DNA of 64,000 nt from Pseudomonas lactis (GTDB lineage: Bacteria; Pseudomonadota; Gammaproteobacteria; Pseudomonadales; Pseudomonadaceae): contig NZ_JYLO01000009.1 of NCBI RefSeq assembly GCF_001439845.1, positions 1 to 64,000 of the forward strand, read 5' to 3'. Below the pieces are notes generated by a model. That model made no database searches. It had not been told where the DNA came from and saw nothing but the letters and a program-made list of their open reading frames with translations. This document shows positions 18,297 through 27,548 of the stretch, piece by piece; position 1 is the stretch's first letter, and each line of letters starts with the position of its first letter. A program made the position numbers and the translations under genes.

Positions 18297-19667
18297 TCAG
18301 GTCAGGAAGTGCCAGAGCAACAAGGTACCCACCAACCCAACCACCGAAACAATCGTCTGCAACACCGACCACACCCAGATTGTCTGCTTCAACTGCAAGC
18401 CAAAGTACTCACGCACCATCCAGAACCCGGCGTCGTTGACGTGGCAGAAGAACACCGAGCCGGCGCCGATGGCCAGGGCGACCAATGAGCTTTGCGTCGC
18501 CGCCAACCCGGCCATCATCGGCGCGAGGATGCCGGCGGTTGTGGTGGTGGCGACCGTGGCCGAGCCGGTGGCTTGGCGCAGGGCCACGGCGATCAGCCAG
18601 GCCAGCAGCAGGTAGGGCATGTGCGCGCCTTCGGCGACTTTGCTGATGGTCTGGCTGACGCCGGCGTCCAGCAGGGTTTGCTTGAGGCCGCCGCCGGCGC
18701 CGATGGTCAGCAGCAGTACGGCGATGGGCGCCAGGGCTTTGCGCAGGGTGTTGCCGACGTCGGCGCGTGGCATGCCCGCCGCCCAACCCAGGCAAACGAC
18801 CGCGGCGATCACCGCCAGGCCGAGGGCAACCAGTGGTTCACCGAGGAATTTCAAGCTCAGGGCGAGGGGGCTTTCCGGCGCCAGCGCGACTTTGGCCAAG
18901 GTGCTGCCGAGCATCAGGATCACCGGCAACAGAATGATCAGCAGCGACACGCCAAAGCTCGGCTGGCGCGGGGCCTTGGGCGGTGCGCTGAACAAGGCGC
19001 CGATATCGGCCGGTTCGTCCACGTGCAGGCGCTTGGACAGCCAGTTGCCATACAGCGGCCCGGCCAGGATCACGGCCGGCACCGCCAGGCAAAAGCCCAG
19101 CAACATGGTCAGGCCCAGGTCGGCGTGCAATGCGCCCACGGCGATCAGCGGCCCCGGATGCGGCGGCATCAGGGCGTGCAAGGTGGTCATGCCCGCCAGT
19201 GCCGGGATGGCAATTTTCAACAACGGCTGGTTCGAACGCTTGGCCATCACAAAGATGATCGGCACCATCATCACCAGGCCCACTTCGAAGAACAGCGGCA
19301 GGCCGATCACCATGGCGACCAACGCCATCACCCAGGGCAATGACTTGCCTTTGCCCAACCCGAGCAACGTGGTGGCAATACGGTCGGCCGCGCCGGATTC
19401 GGCCATCAGCGCGCCGAGCATCGCACCCAGGGCAATGATGATCCCGGCTTCGCCGAGAATCGCCCCGGCGCCTTTGCTGAACGCCTTGGCCACTTCTTCC
19501 GGCGGCAGGCCGGCGCCGACCCCGGCGATAAAGGTGCCGATCAGAATCGACAGGAAGGGCGGCAGTTTGGTCGCGCTGATCAGCACGATGATGCTGGCGA
19601 TCGCCAACAGCACGCACAGCATGAGGCGGGTGTCGTGAACCATCCACGCGGCAGTCGATAACTCCAA
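18297..19667 (-). CDS. gntP: GntP-family gluconate permease
   Basis: This 456-residue membrane protein of the GntP family (gluconate:H+ symporters) has about twelve to fourteen hydrophobic helices. It contains the family motifs TTLHALMPPHPGPLIAVG and GLPLFFEVGLVMMVPI. An AAGGAG site precedes the ATG. No gluconokinase gene is adjacent. The 217-bp upstream gap contains GTTTCAGCCTGAAA, a small inverted repeat that could be an operator. Confidence 0.9.
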   Translation of the reverse strand: MELSTAAWMVHDTRLMLCVLLAIASIIVLISATKLPPFLSILIGTFIAGVGAGLPPEEVAKAFSKGAGAILGEAGIIIALGAMLGALMAESGAADRIATTLLGLGKGKSLPWVMALVAMVIGLPLFFEVGLVMMVPIIFVMAKRSNQPLLKIAIPALAGMTTLHALMPPHPGPLIAVGALHADLGLTMLLGFCLAVPAVILAGPLYGNWLSKRLHVDEPADIGALFSAPPKAPRQPSFGVSLLIILLPVILMLGSTLAKVALAPESPLALSLKFLGEPLVALGLAVIAAVVCLGWAAGMPRADVGNTLRKALAPIAVLLLTIGAGGGLKQTLLDAGVSQTISKVAEGAHMPYLLLAWLIAVALRQATGSATVATTTTAGILAPMMAGLAATQSSLVALAIGAGSVFFCHVNDAGFWMVREYFGLQLKQTIWVWSVLQTIVSVVGLVGTLLLWHFLT

Positions 19668-19884
19668 AACGGGACTCCTTATCGAGCAGGTTGGCTAATA
19701 TGTTTCTTTTTGTTTCAGCCTGAAAAGCATACCTGATAGTGCTCCCCCAACGCGTGCATGAACGATTTTGGTGCGCCCGAAGCTAACGACGCTCTGGCGC
19801 TCAGATGACAATTTTGCAAACCATGCCAGTGGATCTGGCCTATAGCTCTATGATCCGCCCCATCCCAACCCACGAGGACATTTC

Positions 19885-20790
19885 ATGAGCGCAGGACACA
19901 GCCACGCCCAAGTACGCGCCGGCCACGAACGCAAGTTATGGATCGCCCTGGGGCTCACCGGTAGCTTCATGCTCGCCGAAGTGATCGGCGCCTTTGTCAC
20001 CGGCAGCCTGGCGCTGTTGTCCGATGCAGCGCACATGATGACCGACGCCCTGGCCCTGGCGATTTCCCTGGTGGCGATCCAGGTCGCCAAGCGCCCGGCG
20101 GATCGCAAGCGCACCTTCGGTTATGCGCGGTTCGAGATCCTGGCAGCCGCCTTCAATGCATTGCTGCTGTTCGCCGTGGCGTTCTACATCTTGTACGAGG
20201 CTTACCAGCGGCTGCAGGCACCTGCAGAAATCCAGTCCATCGGCATGCTGGTGATTGCGCTGCTGGGGCTGGTGGTCAACCTGATCTCCATGCGTTTGCT
20301 CAGTGCCGCCAGCGGCGAGAGCCTCAACGTCAAGGGCGCCTACCTGGAAGTCTGGAGTGACATGCTGGGCTCCGTCGGCGTGATCATTGCCGCGCTGGTG
20401 ATCATGTTCACCGGCTGGGGTTGGGTTGACTCCGTGGTCGCGGCCGCCATCGGCTTTTGGGTATTGCCGCGCACCTGGACGTTGCTCAAGGCGAGCATGA
20501 ATATCCTGTTGCAAGGAGTGCCGGAGGGCGTGGATATCGAGCAGGTGGAGCAGGGCATTCGCAGTGTGCCTGGGGTCAAGGACGTGCACGACCTGCACAT
20601 CTGGGCCCTCACCAGTGGCAAGAACGTGCTGAGTACGCATCTGGTCGCGGATGCGTCCCAGGGCACTGAGCAACAGATCCTCAGCCGAGTGACGGAGTTA
20701 CTGCACGAACAATTCGATATTTCCCACGCCACGATCCAGGTCGAGGGCGAGGGTTTTCAACATGACGATCACGACGAAGTGCATGCCTGA
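19885..20790 (+). CDS. czcD: CzcD-type cation diffusion facilitator
   Basis: This 301-residue CDF exporter moves Zn/Cd/Co from the cytoplasm in exchange for protons. Six helices are predicted. The metal site residues are present as LLSDAAHMMTDALAL in helix 2 and YLEVWSDMLGSVGV in helix 5. The C-terminal cytoplasmic domain carries the usual PGVKDVHDLHIWALTSG motif. His-rich ends (GHSHAQ and HDDHDEVHA) may bind metal. It lies just upstream of czcCBA, a common arrangement for joint zinc resistance. Confidence 0.92.
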   Translation: MSAGHSHAQVRAGHERKLWIALGLTGSFMLAEVIGAFVTGSLALLSDAAHMMTDALALAISLVAIQVAKRPADRKRTFGYARFEILAAAFNALLLFAVAFYILYEAYQRLQAPAEIQSIGMLVIALLGLVVNLISMRLLSAASGESLNVKGAYLEVWSDMLGSVGVIIAALVIMFTGWGWVDSVVAAAIGFWVLPRTWTLLKASMNILLQGVPEGVDIEQVEQGIRSVPGVKDVHDLHIWALTSGKNVLSTHLVADASQGTEQQILSRVTELLHEQFDISHATIQVEGEGFQHDDHDEVHA

Positions 20791-20899
20791 ACCTGGCTAA
20801 CGGATTTGTAATCTTTCGCCCACGGCCCTGATAAGTACCGAAAGCTACATTGCCCCCGCTGGGAAATCTCAGCGACTTCATGGGCGTGGAACTCTCGTT

Positions 20900-22126
20900 A
20901 TGGCAATTTCCGTTAGAACACTGTTGGGGGCGGCGGCATTGGCATTGTGGATATCCGCAAACGCCGCCCAGGCACAACCTCTCACCCTCGATGCAGCCTT
21001 GCAAACCGCCTTCGCCAACAACCCGGACCTGGCGGCCGCACAATGGGAAATTGACATCGCCCAGGGCGGTCGCCAGCAGGCCGGCTTGATCCCCAATCCG
21101 GTGGCCTCCTGGGACGCCGAAGACACCCGCCGCCGCAGCCGCACCACCAGCATCAAGCTCAGCCAGACCCTGGAACTGGGCGGCAAGCGCGGTGCACGTA
21201 TCGAAGTGGCCAGCCGTGCCCAGGATGCCGCCGCGCTGACCCTGGAGCAGCGTCGCAACCAGCTGCGCGCCGAGGTCATCGACAGCTACTACGGCGCCTT
21301 GCGCGCCCAGGAACGCCTTGACCTGGCGCAACGCTCCATGACGCTTGCCGAACGCGGCCTGGTGGTCGCCAACGGGCGCGTCACCGCTGGCAAGTCGTCA
21401 CCCGTGGAAGCCACTCGCGCCCAGGTGCAAGTGTCCGAAATTCGCCTGGAGTTGAACCGCGCCCAGATCGGCCTCACTGACGCCTACCGTCGCCTCGCCA
21501 GCAGCACCGGCAGCGCCGCCACCGACTTCCAGGCCGTCGCTACGCCAAGCACTTCCGTGCCAGCGTTACCCGCCGCCGCGCCATTGCTGGCTCGTCTTGA
21601 ACAGACTGCGGAACTGCGCCTGGCCGAACTCAACATTGTGCAGAACGAAGCCAGCGTGGGCCTGGAAAAAGCCCAGCGCATTCCGGACCTGGATGTGTCC
21701 ATCGGCAGCCAATATGACGCCAGTGTGCGCGAACGGGTGAACCTGGTGGGCGTGTCGATGCCCATTCCGCTGTTCAACCGCAACCAGGGCAACATCCTGG
21801 CGGCCACTCGACGCGCCGACCAGGCCCGCGACCTGCGCAACGCCGCCGAGTTGCGCCTGCGTACCGAAACCCGCCAGGCCCTGGACCTGTGGCAAACCGC
21901 GAACACCGAAGTGCGCGCGTTCAACCAGCAGATCCTGCCCGCCGCACAAAGTGCGGTAGACAGCGCCACCCGTGGCTTCGAGATGGGCAAGTTCAACTTC
22001 CTCGACGTGCTCGACGCCCAGCGCACCTTGATCGCAGCCCGCACCCAATACCTTGCGGCCACCGCCCAGGCTACCGAGGCCTGGGTACGCATCGAGCGCA
22101 TTTACGGCGACCTCGCCCGCTTTTGA
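20900..22126 (+). CDS. czcC: Outer-membrane efflux channel CzcC
   Basis: This 408-residue TolC-like outer membrane factor has a signal peptide (cleavage after ANAAQA, about residue 24) and two repeated OEP domains of long helices. It would form the exit duct of an HME-RND metal pump. It begins a czcCBA operon. The 109-bp gap upstream contains the sequence GGATTTGTAATC, which might be part of a CzcR/CopR-type response regulator box, but no second half-site is clear. The protein itself appears intact, though its pump partner czcA is broken. Confidence 0.9.
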   Translation: MAISVRTLLGAAALALWISANAAQAQPLTLDAALQTAFANNPDLAAAQWEIDIAQGGRQQAGLIPNPVASWDAEDTRRRSRTTSIKLSQTLELGGKRGARIEVASRAQDAAALTLEQRRNQLRAEVIDSYYGALRAQERLDLAQRSMTLAERGLVVANGRVTAGKSSPVEATRAQVQVSEIRLELNRAQIGLTDAYRRLASSTGSAATDFQAVATPSTSVPALPAAAPLLARLEQTAELRLAELNIVQNEASVGLEKAQRIPDLDVSIGSQYDASVRERVNLVGVSMPIPLFNRNQGNILAATRRADQARDLRNAAELRLRTETRQALDLWQTANTEVRAFNQQILPAAQSAVDSATRGFEMGKFNFLDVLDAQRTLIAARTQYLAATAQATEAWVRIERIYGDLARF

Positions 22127-22145
22127 TTTTTCTTGGAGTCTCCTG

Positions 22146-23252
22146 ATGAACAAAAAACATGGCATGGCGCTCGCCGTCGCCCTGGGCCTGATGCTATCGG
22201 GCCTCGCCCTCGCCGAGGAAGAAGAAGGCAAGCTCGAACTCACCGAGCAGCAGATTCAAGCCGCCGGCATCCAGTTGGCCCAGGCGCAACCGCGCGCTAT
22301 CAGCACCGTGCTGACGCTGCCGGGCGAGGTGCGTTTTGACGAAGACCGCACCTCCCATATTGTGCCCCGCGCAGCGGGCGTGGTAGAGGCGGTGAAGGTC
22401 AACCTGGGCCAGTCGGTGAAGAAGGGCGAACTGTTGGCGGTGATCGCCAGCCAGCAGATTTCCGACCAGCGCAGCGAATTGGCGGCCAGCGAACGCCGGG
22501 TCGAACTGGCGCGCACCACCTTCCAGCGCGAGCGTCAGTTGTGGCAGGACAAAATCTCTGCCGAACAGGATTACCTGCTGGCGCGGCAAACCCTGCAAGA
22601 AGCCGAAATCGCCCTGAACAATGCGCGACAAAAGATGACTGCGCTCAGCGGCAGCGCGGTATTGGCCGGCGGCAATCGTTATGAATTGCGTGCGCCCTTC
22701 GCCGGTGTGGTGGTGGAAAAACACCTGGGGGTGGGCGAGGTGGTCAGTGAAACCAGCAATGCCTTCACCCTCTCGGACCTGTCCCAGGTGTGGGTCACCT
22801 TCGGCGTGTTTCCCAAGGACTTGAACAAAGTTCGCGTGGGCAAGCCGGTGAAAGTCAGCTCGACGGAAATGGGCACCGAAGTGCTGGGCACGGTGGCCTA
22901 TGTCGGCAACTTGCTCGGCGAACAGACACGCACCGCCACCGTGCGCGTGACGGTCCCCAACCCCGACGACGCCTGGCGCCCGGGCTTGTTCGTGGCCGTG
23001 CAAGTGGCCACCGATACCTACCAGGCCAAGGTGACCGTGCCGCAAACCGCTATCCAGACCGTCGAGGACAAACCCTCGGTGTTTGTGCGCACGGCGGACG
23101 GCTTTATCACCCGCCATCTTGAACTGGGCGTCAGTGAAAACGGCTACGTCGAAGTGCGTAAAGGCCTGGAGGCCGGCGCGCAGGTGGCGACGGCTGGCAG
23201 CTTCATCCTCAAGTCCGAACTGGGCAAAGGCTCGGCCGAACACGCCCATTGA
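22146..23252 (+). CDS. czcB: Periplasmic adaptor CzcB
   Basis: This 368-residue HlyD-type membrane fusion protein links the RND pump to CzcC. It has an N-terminal signal peptide (cleavage near ALA-EEEEGK), a lipoyl-like domain (PRAAGVVEAVKVNLGQSV), a coiled-coil hairpin (about residues 105-165) and beta-barrel and membrane-proximal domains. It is shorter than classical CzcB (about 500 residues) and lacks the long His-rich N terminus. It begins 19 bp after czcC and ends 18 bp before czcA. Confidence 0.88.
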   Translation: MNKKHGMALAVALGLMLSGLALAEEEEGKLELTEQQIQAAGIQLAQAQPRAISTVLTLPGEVRFDEDRTSHIVPRAAGVVEAVKVNLGQSVKKGELLAVIASQQISDQRSELAASERRVELARTTFQRERQLWQDKISAEQDYLLARQTLQEAEIALNNARQKMTALSGSAVLAGGNRYELRAPFAGVVVEKHLGVGEVVSETSNAFTLSDLSQVWVTFGVFPKDLNKVRVGKPVKVSSTEMGTEVLGTVAYVGNLLGEQTRTATVRVTVPNPDDAWRPGLFVAVQVATDTYQAKVTVPQTAIQTVEDKPSVFVRTADGFITRHLELGVSENGYVEVRKGLEAGAQVATAGSFILKSELGKGSAEHAH

Positions 23253-23270
23253 TCCTGCGAGTGATTCCCC

Positions 23271-25454
23271 ATGTTTGAGCGCCTTATCCAATTCGCCATC
23301 GAGCAGCGCATTATCGTGTTGCTGGCGGTGCTGTTGATGGCCGGTGTCGGCATCGCCAGCTATCAGAAACTGCCCATCGACGCGGTACCTGACATCACCA
23401 ACGTACAGGTGCAGATCAACTCGGCGGCGGCCGGTTTTTCGCCGCTGGAAACCGAGCAGCGCATTACCTTTCCCATCGAGACGGCCATGGCCGGCCTGCC
23501 GGGCCTGCAGCAGACGCGTTCGCTGTCGCGTTCCGGTTTGTCCCAGGTCACGGTGATTTTCAAGGACGGCACCGACCTGTTCTTTGCCCGCCAACTGGTC
23601 AACGAGCGTCTGCAAGTGGCGCGCGAGCAATTGCCCGACGGCATCGAAACTGCGATGGGGCCGATTTCCACTGGCCTGGGGGAAATTTTCCTATGGACCG
23701 TCGAAGCCGAGGACGGTGTGCGCAAAGAGGACGGTACGCCTTACACCCCCACCGACCTGCGGGTGATCCAGGATTGGATCATCAAACCGCAGCTGCGCAA
23801 CGTGCCAGGCGTGGCCGAGATCAATACCATCGGCGGCTTCGCCAAGGAATACCAGATTGCGCCAGACCCCAAGCGCCTGGCCGCTTACAACCTGACCCTC
23901 AACGATCTGGTCACGGCGCTGGAGCGCAACAATGCCAACGTCGGCGCCGGTTACATCGAGCGCAGCGGCGAACAGTTGTTGATCCGCGCGCCGGGCCAGG
24001 TGGCGTCTATCGACGACATCGCCAACATTGTCATCACCACCTCGGACGGCACGCCGATCCGCGTGCGCAATGTGGCCCAGGTCGACATTGGTCGTGAGCT
24101 GCGTACCGGCGCCGCCACCGAAAACGGCCGTGAGGTGGTGCTGGGCACGGTGTTCATGTTGATCGGCGAGAACAGCCGCAGTGTGTCCCAGGCGGTAGCG
24201 AAAAAGCTTGAGGAGATCAACCGCTCGCTGCCCGAAGGTGTGGTGGCCGTCACCGTCTACGACCGCACCAACCTGGTGGAAAAAGCCATCGCCACGGTGA
24301 AGAAAAACCTCTTCGAAGGTGCGTTGCTGGTGGTGGCGGTGTTGTTCCTGTTTTTGGGCAACATCCGTGCGGCGCTGATCACGGCGATGGTGATTCCGCT
24401 GGCGATGCTGTTCACCTTCACCGGCATGTTCACCAACAAAGTCAGCGCCAACCTGATGAGCCTGGGCGCGCTGGACTTCGGCATCATCGTTGATGGCGCG
24501 GTGGTGATCGTCGAGAACGCCATCCGCCGTCTGGCCCACGCGCAACACCGTCATGGCCGGTTGCTGACCCGCAGTGAACGCCTGCACGAAGTGTTCGCCG
24601 CGGCCAAGGAGGCGCGACGCGCGCTGATCTTCGGGCAGTTGATCATCATGGTGGTGTACCTGCCGATCTTCGCCCTCACGGGCGTGGCCGGGAAGATGTT
24701 CCACCCCATGGCTTTCACGGTGGTGATTGCCTTGCTCGGTGCGATGATTTTGTCGGTGACCTTCGTACCGGCGGCGATTGCGTTGTTCGTCACCGGCAAG
24801 GTCAAGGAAGAAGAAAACATTGTGATGCGCAGTGCGCGCCGGGTGTATGACCCGGTGCTCAACTGGGTGATGGTGCGTCGGCCCCTGGTGTTCGGCTTGG
24901 CCGCTTTGACCATCGTCGTCTCGGGCCTGGTTGCCAGCCGCATGGGCAGTGAGTTTATCCCCAGCCTTAGCGAAGGCGACTTTGCCCAACAGGCGCTGCG
25001 TGTGCCCGGCACCAGCCTGACGCAATCGGTACAGATGCAGCAGCAACTGGAAAAAACCTTGCTGGCCCAAGTGCCGGAAATCGAGCGGGTGTTTGCGCGC
25101 ACCGGTACGGCGGAAATTGCCTCCGACCCGATGCCGCCGAATATCTCCGACAGCTACGTGATGCTCAAACCCAAGGACCAATGGCCGAACCCGAAGAAGT
25201 CCCGCGAGGCAATCATCGCCGATATCCAACGGGCCAGCGCGATTGTGCCGGGCAGCGTGTATGAGCTGTCGCAGCCGATCCAGTTGCGCTTCAACGAGCT
25301 GATTTCCGGGGTGCGCAGCGACGTGGCGGTGAAGGTGTTTGGCGACGATATGGCGGTGCTCAACCAGACTGCCGGGGAAATCGCCGAGACCTTGCAAAAG
25401 CTCAACGGCGCCTCGGAAGTGAAGGTGGAAACGAGACGTTTACTAAGACCGTAA
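23271..25454 (+). pseudogene. czcA: czcA, heavy-metal RND pump, truncated at the ICE side
   Basis: The 727-codon frame matches the N-terminal two thirds of an HME-type RND proton/metal antiporter (normally about 1,040-1,060 residues). Helix 1, the first periplasmic loop, helices 2-7 including LDFGIIVDGAVVIVENAIRR (the Zn/Co/Cd-type DFG-DG-VEN signature) and most of the second loop are present. After SEVKVE, near position 25432, the native continuation is lost. A short foreign tail, TRRLLRP, leads to a stop. Helices 8-12 are missing, so it cannot pump. The missing 3' part does not appear elsewhere in the window. Confidence 0.9.
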
Positions 25455-26260
25455 GCCGTTGTTTCCCAATCACTTTCTTCGCTGGCTTGACTAGCGAAGA
25501 CCTTAATTGTAGCCTCATTTTTCACCCTCGGCAACAAGTTCGTCCAGAAACTTCCAGTAAGGTCCAAGGACACCTCCTCAGCGCATCGTCCCCACACCTC
25601 GTTCATCGCCGGCTACGGTGGTCTCGAACTCACCAATGATCACCTTTCCATATGCTTGGCTAGCTGCGTCGAAAGGCATTCGAGCACGTCACGCAAGTCC
25701 GCATAGAGGTCATGCCCGTTGGGCCGAGCCGAGCGCACCAGGCTCATCACCGAAACAGCGCGCTGACCGGCACGCAAGCTACCGACGAACAACTGGTTCG
25801 CCCTTTGAAGTGCCACTGGACGAATTTGCCTCTCGACGCGGTTGTTGTCTGGCGGCAGACGCCTGTCGTCGTTAGCGCCTCCCGGCGACCAAGGTTGGAC
25901 TGCATGGCTCTCGCCGTGCCTGAGCTGTTCGGCACACCGGCTCGCTGCAGAAGCGACCACCCATACCCGTCTGCGCAAGTTGCGCGGGAAGAACCCATAC
26001 GCTTGTCACTGGGACTGGATGCGCGATTCTTTATCGGTATATCAGGATACCTGGGAACGCATGACAGGCTCGGGATCAGTACGCCTGCCTTGGCATCTAG
26101 AAGCCACTGCGCGCCTATTGCGCCCTGTGAAACCGCAGGGGTATCACACCATGACAAATTGCTCTTGATGAGATTGCGGTAACGCATGACGCTGCCAGTG
26201 TGAGCGCCATTCTTCGTGTTGATCAGCGACAGGACCGATCAACCTACCACTCACGGATTC
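25442..26260. other. Degenerate junction region with no intact gene
   Basis: About 800 bases separate the czcA break from the first plausible ICE genes. Apart from an IS66 transposase tail on the minus strand (25640-25861), open frames here are short, overlapping and unlike any family I recognise. The GTAAGCC at 25452 resembles the GTAA-starting terminal repeats of IS66 elements. Base composition is lower in GC than either flank. This looks like decayed insertion-sequence material. Confidence 0.6.
25640..25861 (-). pseudogene. IS66-family transposase (TnpC) C-terminal remnant
   Basis: About 73 codons on the minus strand read as the C terminus of an IS66 TnpC: LPPDNNRVERQIRPVAL, FVGSLRAGQRAVSVMSLV and SARPNGHDLYADLRDVL are all family hallmarks. 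The DDE catalytic core that would lie upstream (higher coordinates) is absent, as are tnpA and tnpB. It is therefore a dead fragment. It marks past transposition at the czcA/ICE boundary. Confidence 0.8.
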
Positions 26261-26401
26261 TTACACATTGAGCACATGGCGGCTACCACTGACTTGAGCT
26301 ACTGAAAAGTGCTCAGGGCTCATGAAGAAGCGAGACTCGGGACTCGCTTCATCCACAGACAACTGCCCGGCCATGAGGTTGGCGCCAAAGGAGTCGGCCA
26401 T
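26261..26401 (-). CDS. Possible small protein, divergent from the BisR-like gene
   Basis: A 46-codon frame (MADSFGANLMAGQLSVDEAS at the start) has a strong ribosome-binding site (AGGAG six bases before the ATG). Its start lies only 27 bases from the start of the plus-strand gene at 26429, so the two ribosome-binding sites are nearly back to back. No family is recognised and it lacks a signal or membrane segment. It could be chance or a remnant of a larger gene. Confidence 0.4.
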   Translation of the reverse strand: MADSFGANLMAGQLSVDEASPESRFFMSPEHFSVAQVSGSRHVLNV

Positions 26402-26428
26402 GTAGTTCTCCTGGAAGGAGATGGGAGC

Positions 26429-27175
26429 ATGAACCACAATGCACCAGCATCGAAGGTGTTCTATCGTCCGATCGAAGCCTCCCTCCGGTGGGCTGGGCTT
26501 CTGCGGTTTGAGCATGTCATCCTCACTTCGGTCTCGTCGTCAAGGAACCTGCCACAGTCGTTGGATTGCCCACGTTGGGGTGAGCTGAGGCTGTATACCG
26601 AACGCATCTACGATGGCATCCTCAATGCGGAACTTCCTTTCGGGAGGAACGGCATCACGACGCACGACACCGCGCTGATCGACTCCCCTGATCTCACTGT
26701 CCGTCACGTCGATCTGAAGCGTTGGATGCGCCAGCACTACCCCGAACAGCGCCCCGGCTTTCTCTTCTCGCGCAGCGAGCGCATCGCCCATCCCTCCATC
26801 TCTCTGGAAACCGGGCAGGCCATGCTGGTCGAGCGCTTGGCCCTCAAATCTGCCCTGGAGCAGTCCAAGCGCCAACTCCGCGAGCTGCAAGACAAGCACG
26901 ACGCACTGCTCAAACAGTCCAAAATCATCCCGGCCTGCGCGCAGTACCCAATCAGTGATCGGGCCGAAGCCACCTACCTGAACATCATCGGCGGCATATT
27001 GGAGCTGATGCTCGGCCAATCGCCCTCGGGCACACCGTACTCCAGCTTCAAAACGCAAGAGGCTGTCGTAAGCGCATTGGTCGCCCATCACCACGGCGTC
27101 ATGGGGATCGCCGAGCGGACGTTGAACGGCAAGTTCGCCACGGCCAGACGCCGGCTGCATAGCGCCACCCTCTGA
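26429..27175 (+). CDS. ICE protein upstream of alpA, possible BisR-type regulator
   Basis: This protein has about 248 residues. I use the ATG at 26429 (MNHNAPASKVFYRPIEASLR), preceded by GGAAGGAG; the frame is open 40 codons further upstream. The protein has no recognisable DNA-binding motif. It has a possible short coiled coil (about residues 135-165, LALKSALEQSKRQLRELQDK) and a basic C terminus. By position (immediately before alpA, same strand) and size it is a candidate for BisR, the ICEclc activator of the alpA promoter. I infer this from synteny, not from sequence comparison. Confidence 0.6.
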   Translation: MNHNAPASKVFYRPIEASLRWAGLLRFEHVILTSVSSSRNLPQSLDCPRWGELRLYTERIYDGILNAELPFGRNGITTHDTALIDSPDLTVRHVDLKRWMRQHYPEQRPGFLFSRSERIAHPSISLETGQAMLVERLALKSALEQSKRQLRELQDKHDALLKQSKIIPACAQYPISDRAEATYLNIIGGILELMLGQSPSGTPYSSFKTQEAVVSALVAHHHGVMGIAERTLNGKFATARRRLHSATL

Positions 27176-27293
27176 GGATTGCCAGCTTGTATGTGCAGTC
27201 GCGGAGATTGCATTTGCAATGTCTTTCCGTAGCCATGTCTATTGAATAGAGGTCACGCCAACAAACGCCACTGAGCGTTCAGGAGTGACCACC
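27176..27293 (+). promoter_or_regulatory. Likely alpA promoter region with a palindrome
   Basis: The 118-bp gap before alpA contains the 14-bp palindrome ATTGCATTTGCAAT (27207-27220) and an AT-richer stretch (TCTATTGAATAGAG, 27238-27251). In ICEclc the alpA promoter is the bistable switch controlled by BisR and BisDC. The palindrome is a reasonable candidate operator, but no mapped site was available for comparison. Confidence 0.4.
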
Positions 27294-27506
27294 ATGTCGC
27301 AAACACCTGTTCTGCCGCCCAACGAGCGCCGCATCCTGCGCTTGGAAGAAGTCGAATCGAAGTCCGGCTTCAAGCGCGCCCACCTCTACAACCTGATGCG
27401 CGCGGGCAAGTTCCCCAAGGCGCTGCGCCTGGGTGTGCGCGCCGTCGGCTGGGATTCCATCGAAATCGATCAGTGGATCGCCGAGCGCGTCAACAACCGG
27501 GCCTGA
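27294..27506 (+). CDS. alpA: AlpA-family MerR-like transcriptional regulator
   Basis: This 70-residue protein is a single helix-turn-helix of the AlpA/phage-excisionase type: ILRLEEVESKSGFKRAHLYN, then FPKALRLGVRAVGWDSIEIDQWI. AlpA-like proteins act as small DNA-binding activators or excisionase-like factors. It heads the alpA-parA-shi-parB-DUF2857 cluster that controls transfer competence and maintenance in this ICE class. AGGAG lies eight bases before the ATG. Confidence 0.88.
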   Translation: MSQTPVLPPNERRILRLEEVESKSGFKRAHLYNLMRAGKFPKALRLGVRAVGWDSIEIDQWIAERVNNRA

Positions 27507-27548
27507 CCCATTCTCCCGCGGACCTTCCATCCTCACACGGAGAACGCC

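Noticed and set aside
16985..18439. 484-codon plus-strand frame overlapping the MFS gene in another frame
   Set aside because: It is Arg/Ala/Pro/Gly-rich without membrane helices. The MFS frame (17004-18293) has clear helices and family motifs.
23691..25397. 568-codon minus-strand frame opposite czcA
   Set aside because: It is a His/Arg/Gln-rich shadow of the RND gene. czcA is recognisable throughout the overlap.
23271..25454. czcA truncation as a simple frameshift or sequencing error
   Set aside because: None of the three frames downstream resumes RND sequence. The flanking DNA is unrelated, so it is a true junction.
25154..25606. Minus-strand 150-codon frame spanning the czcA break
   Set aside because: Half of it is antisense to czcA. 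The remaining part has no recognisable family and could be chance in the degenerate junction.
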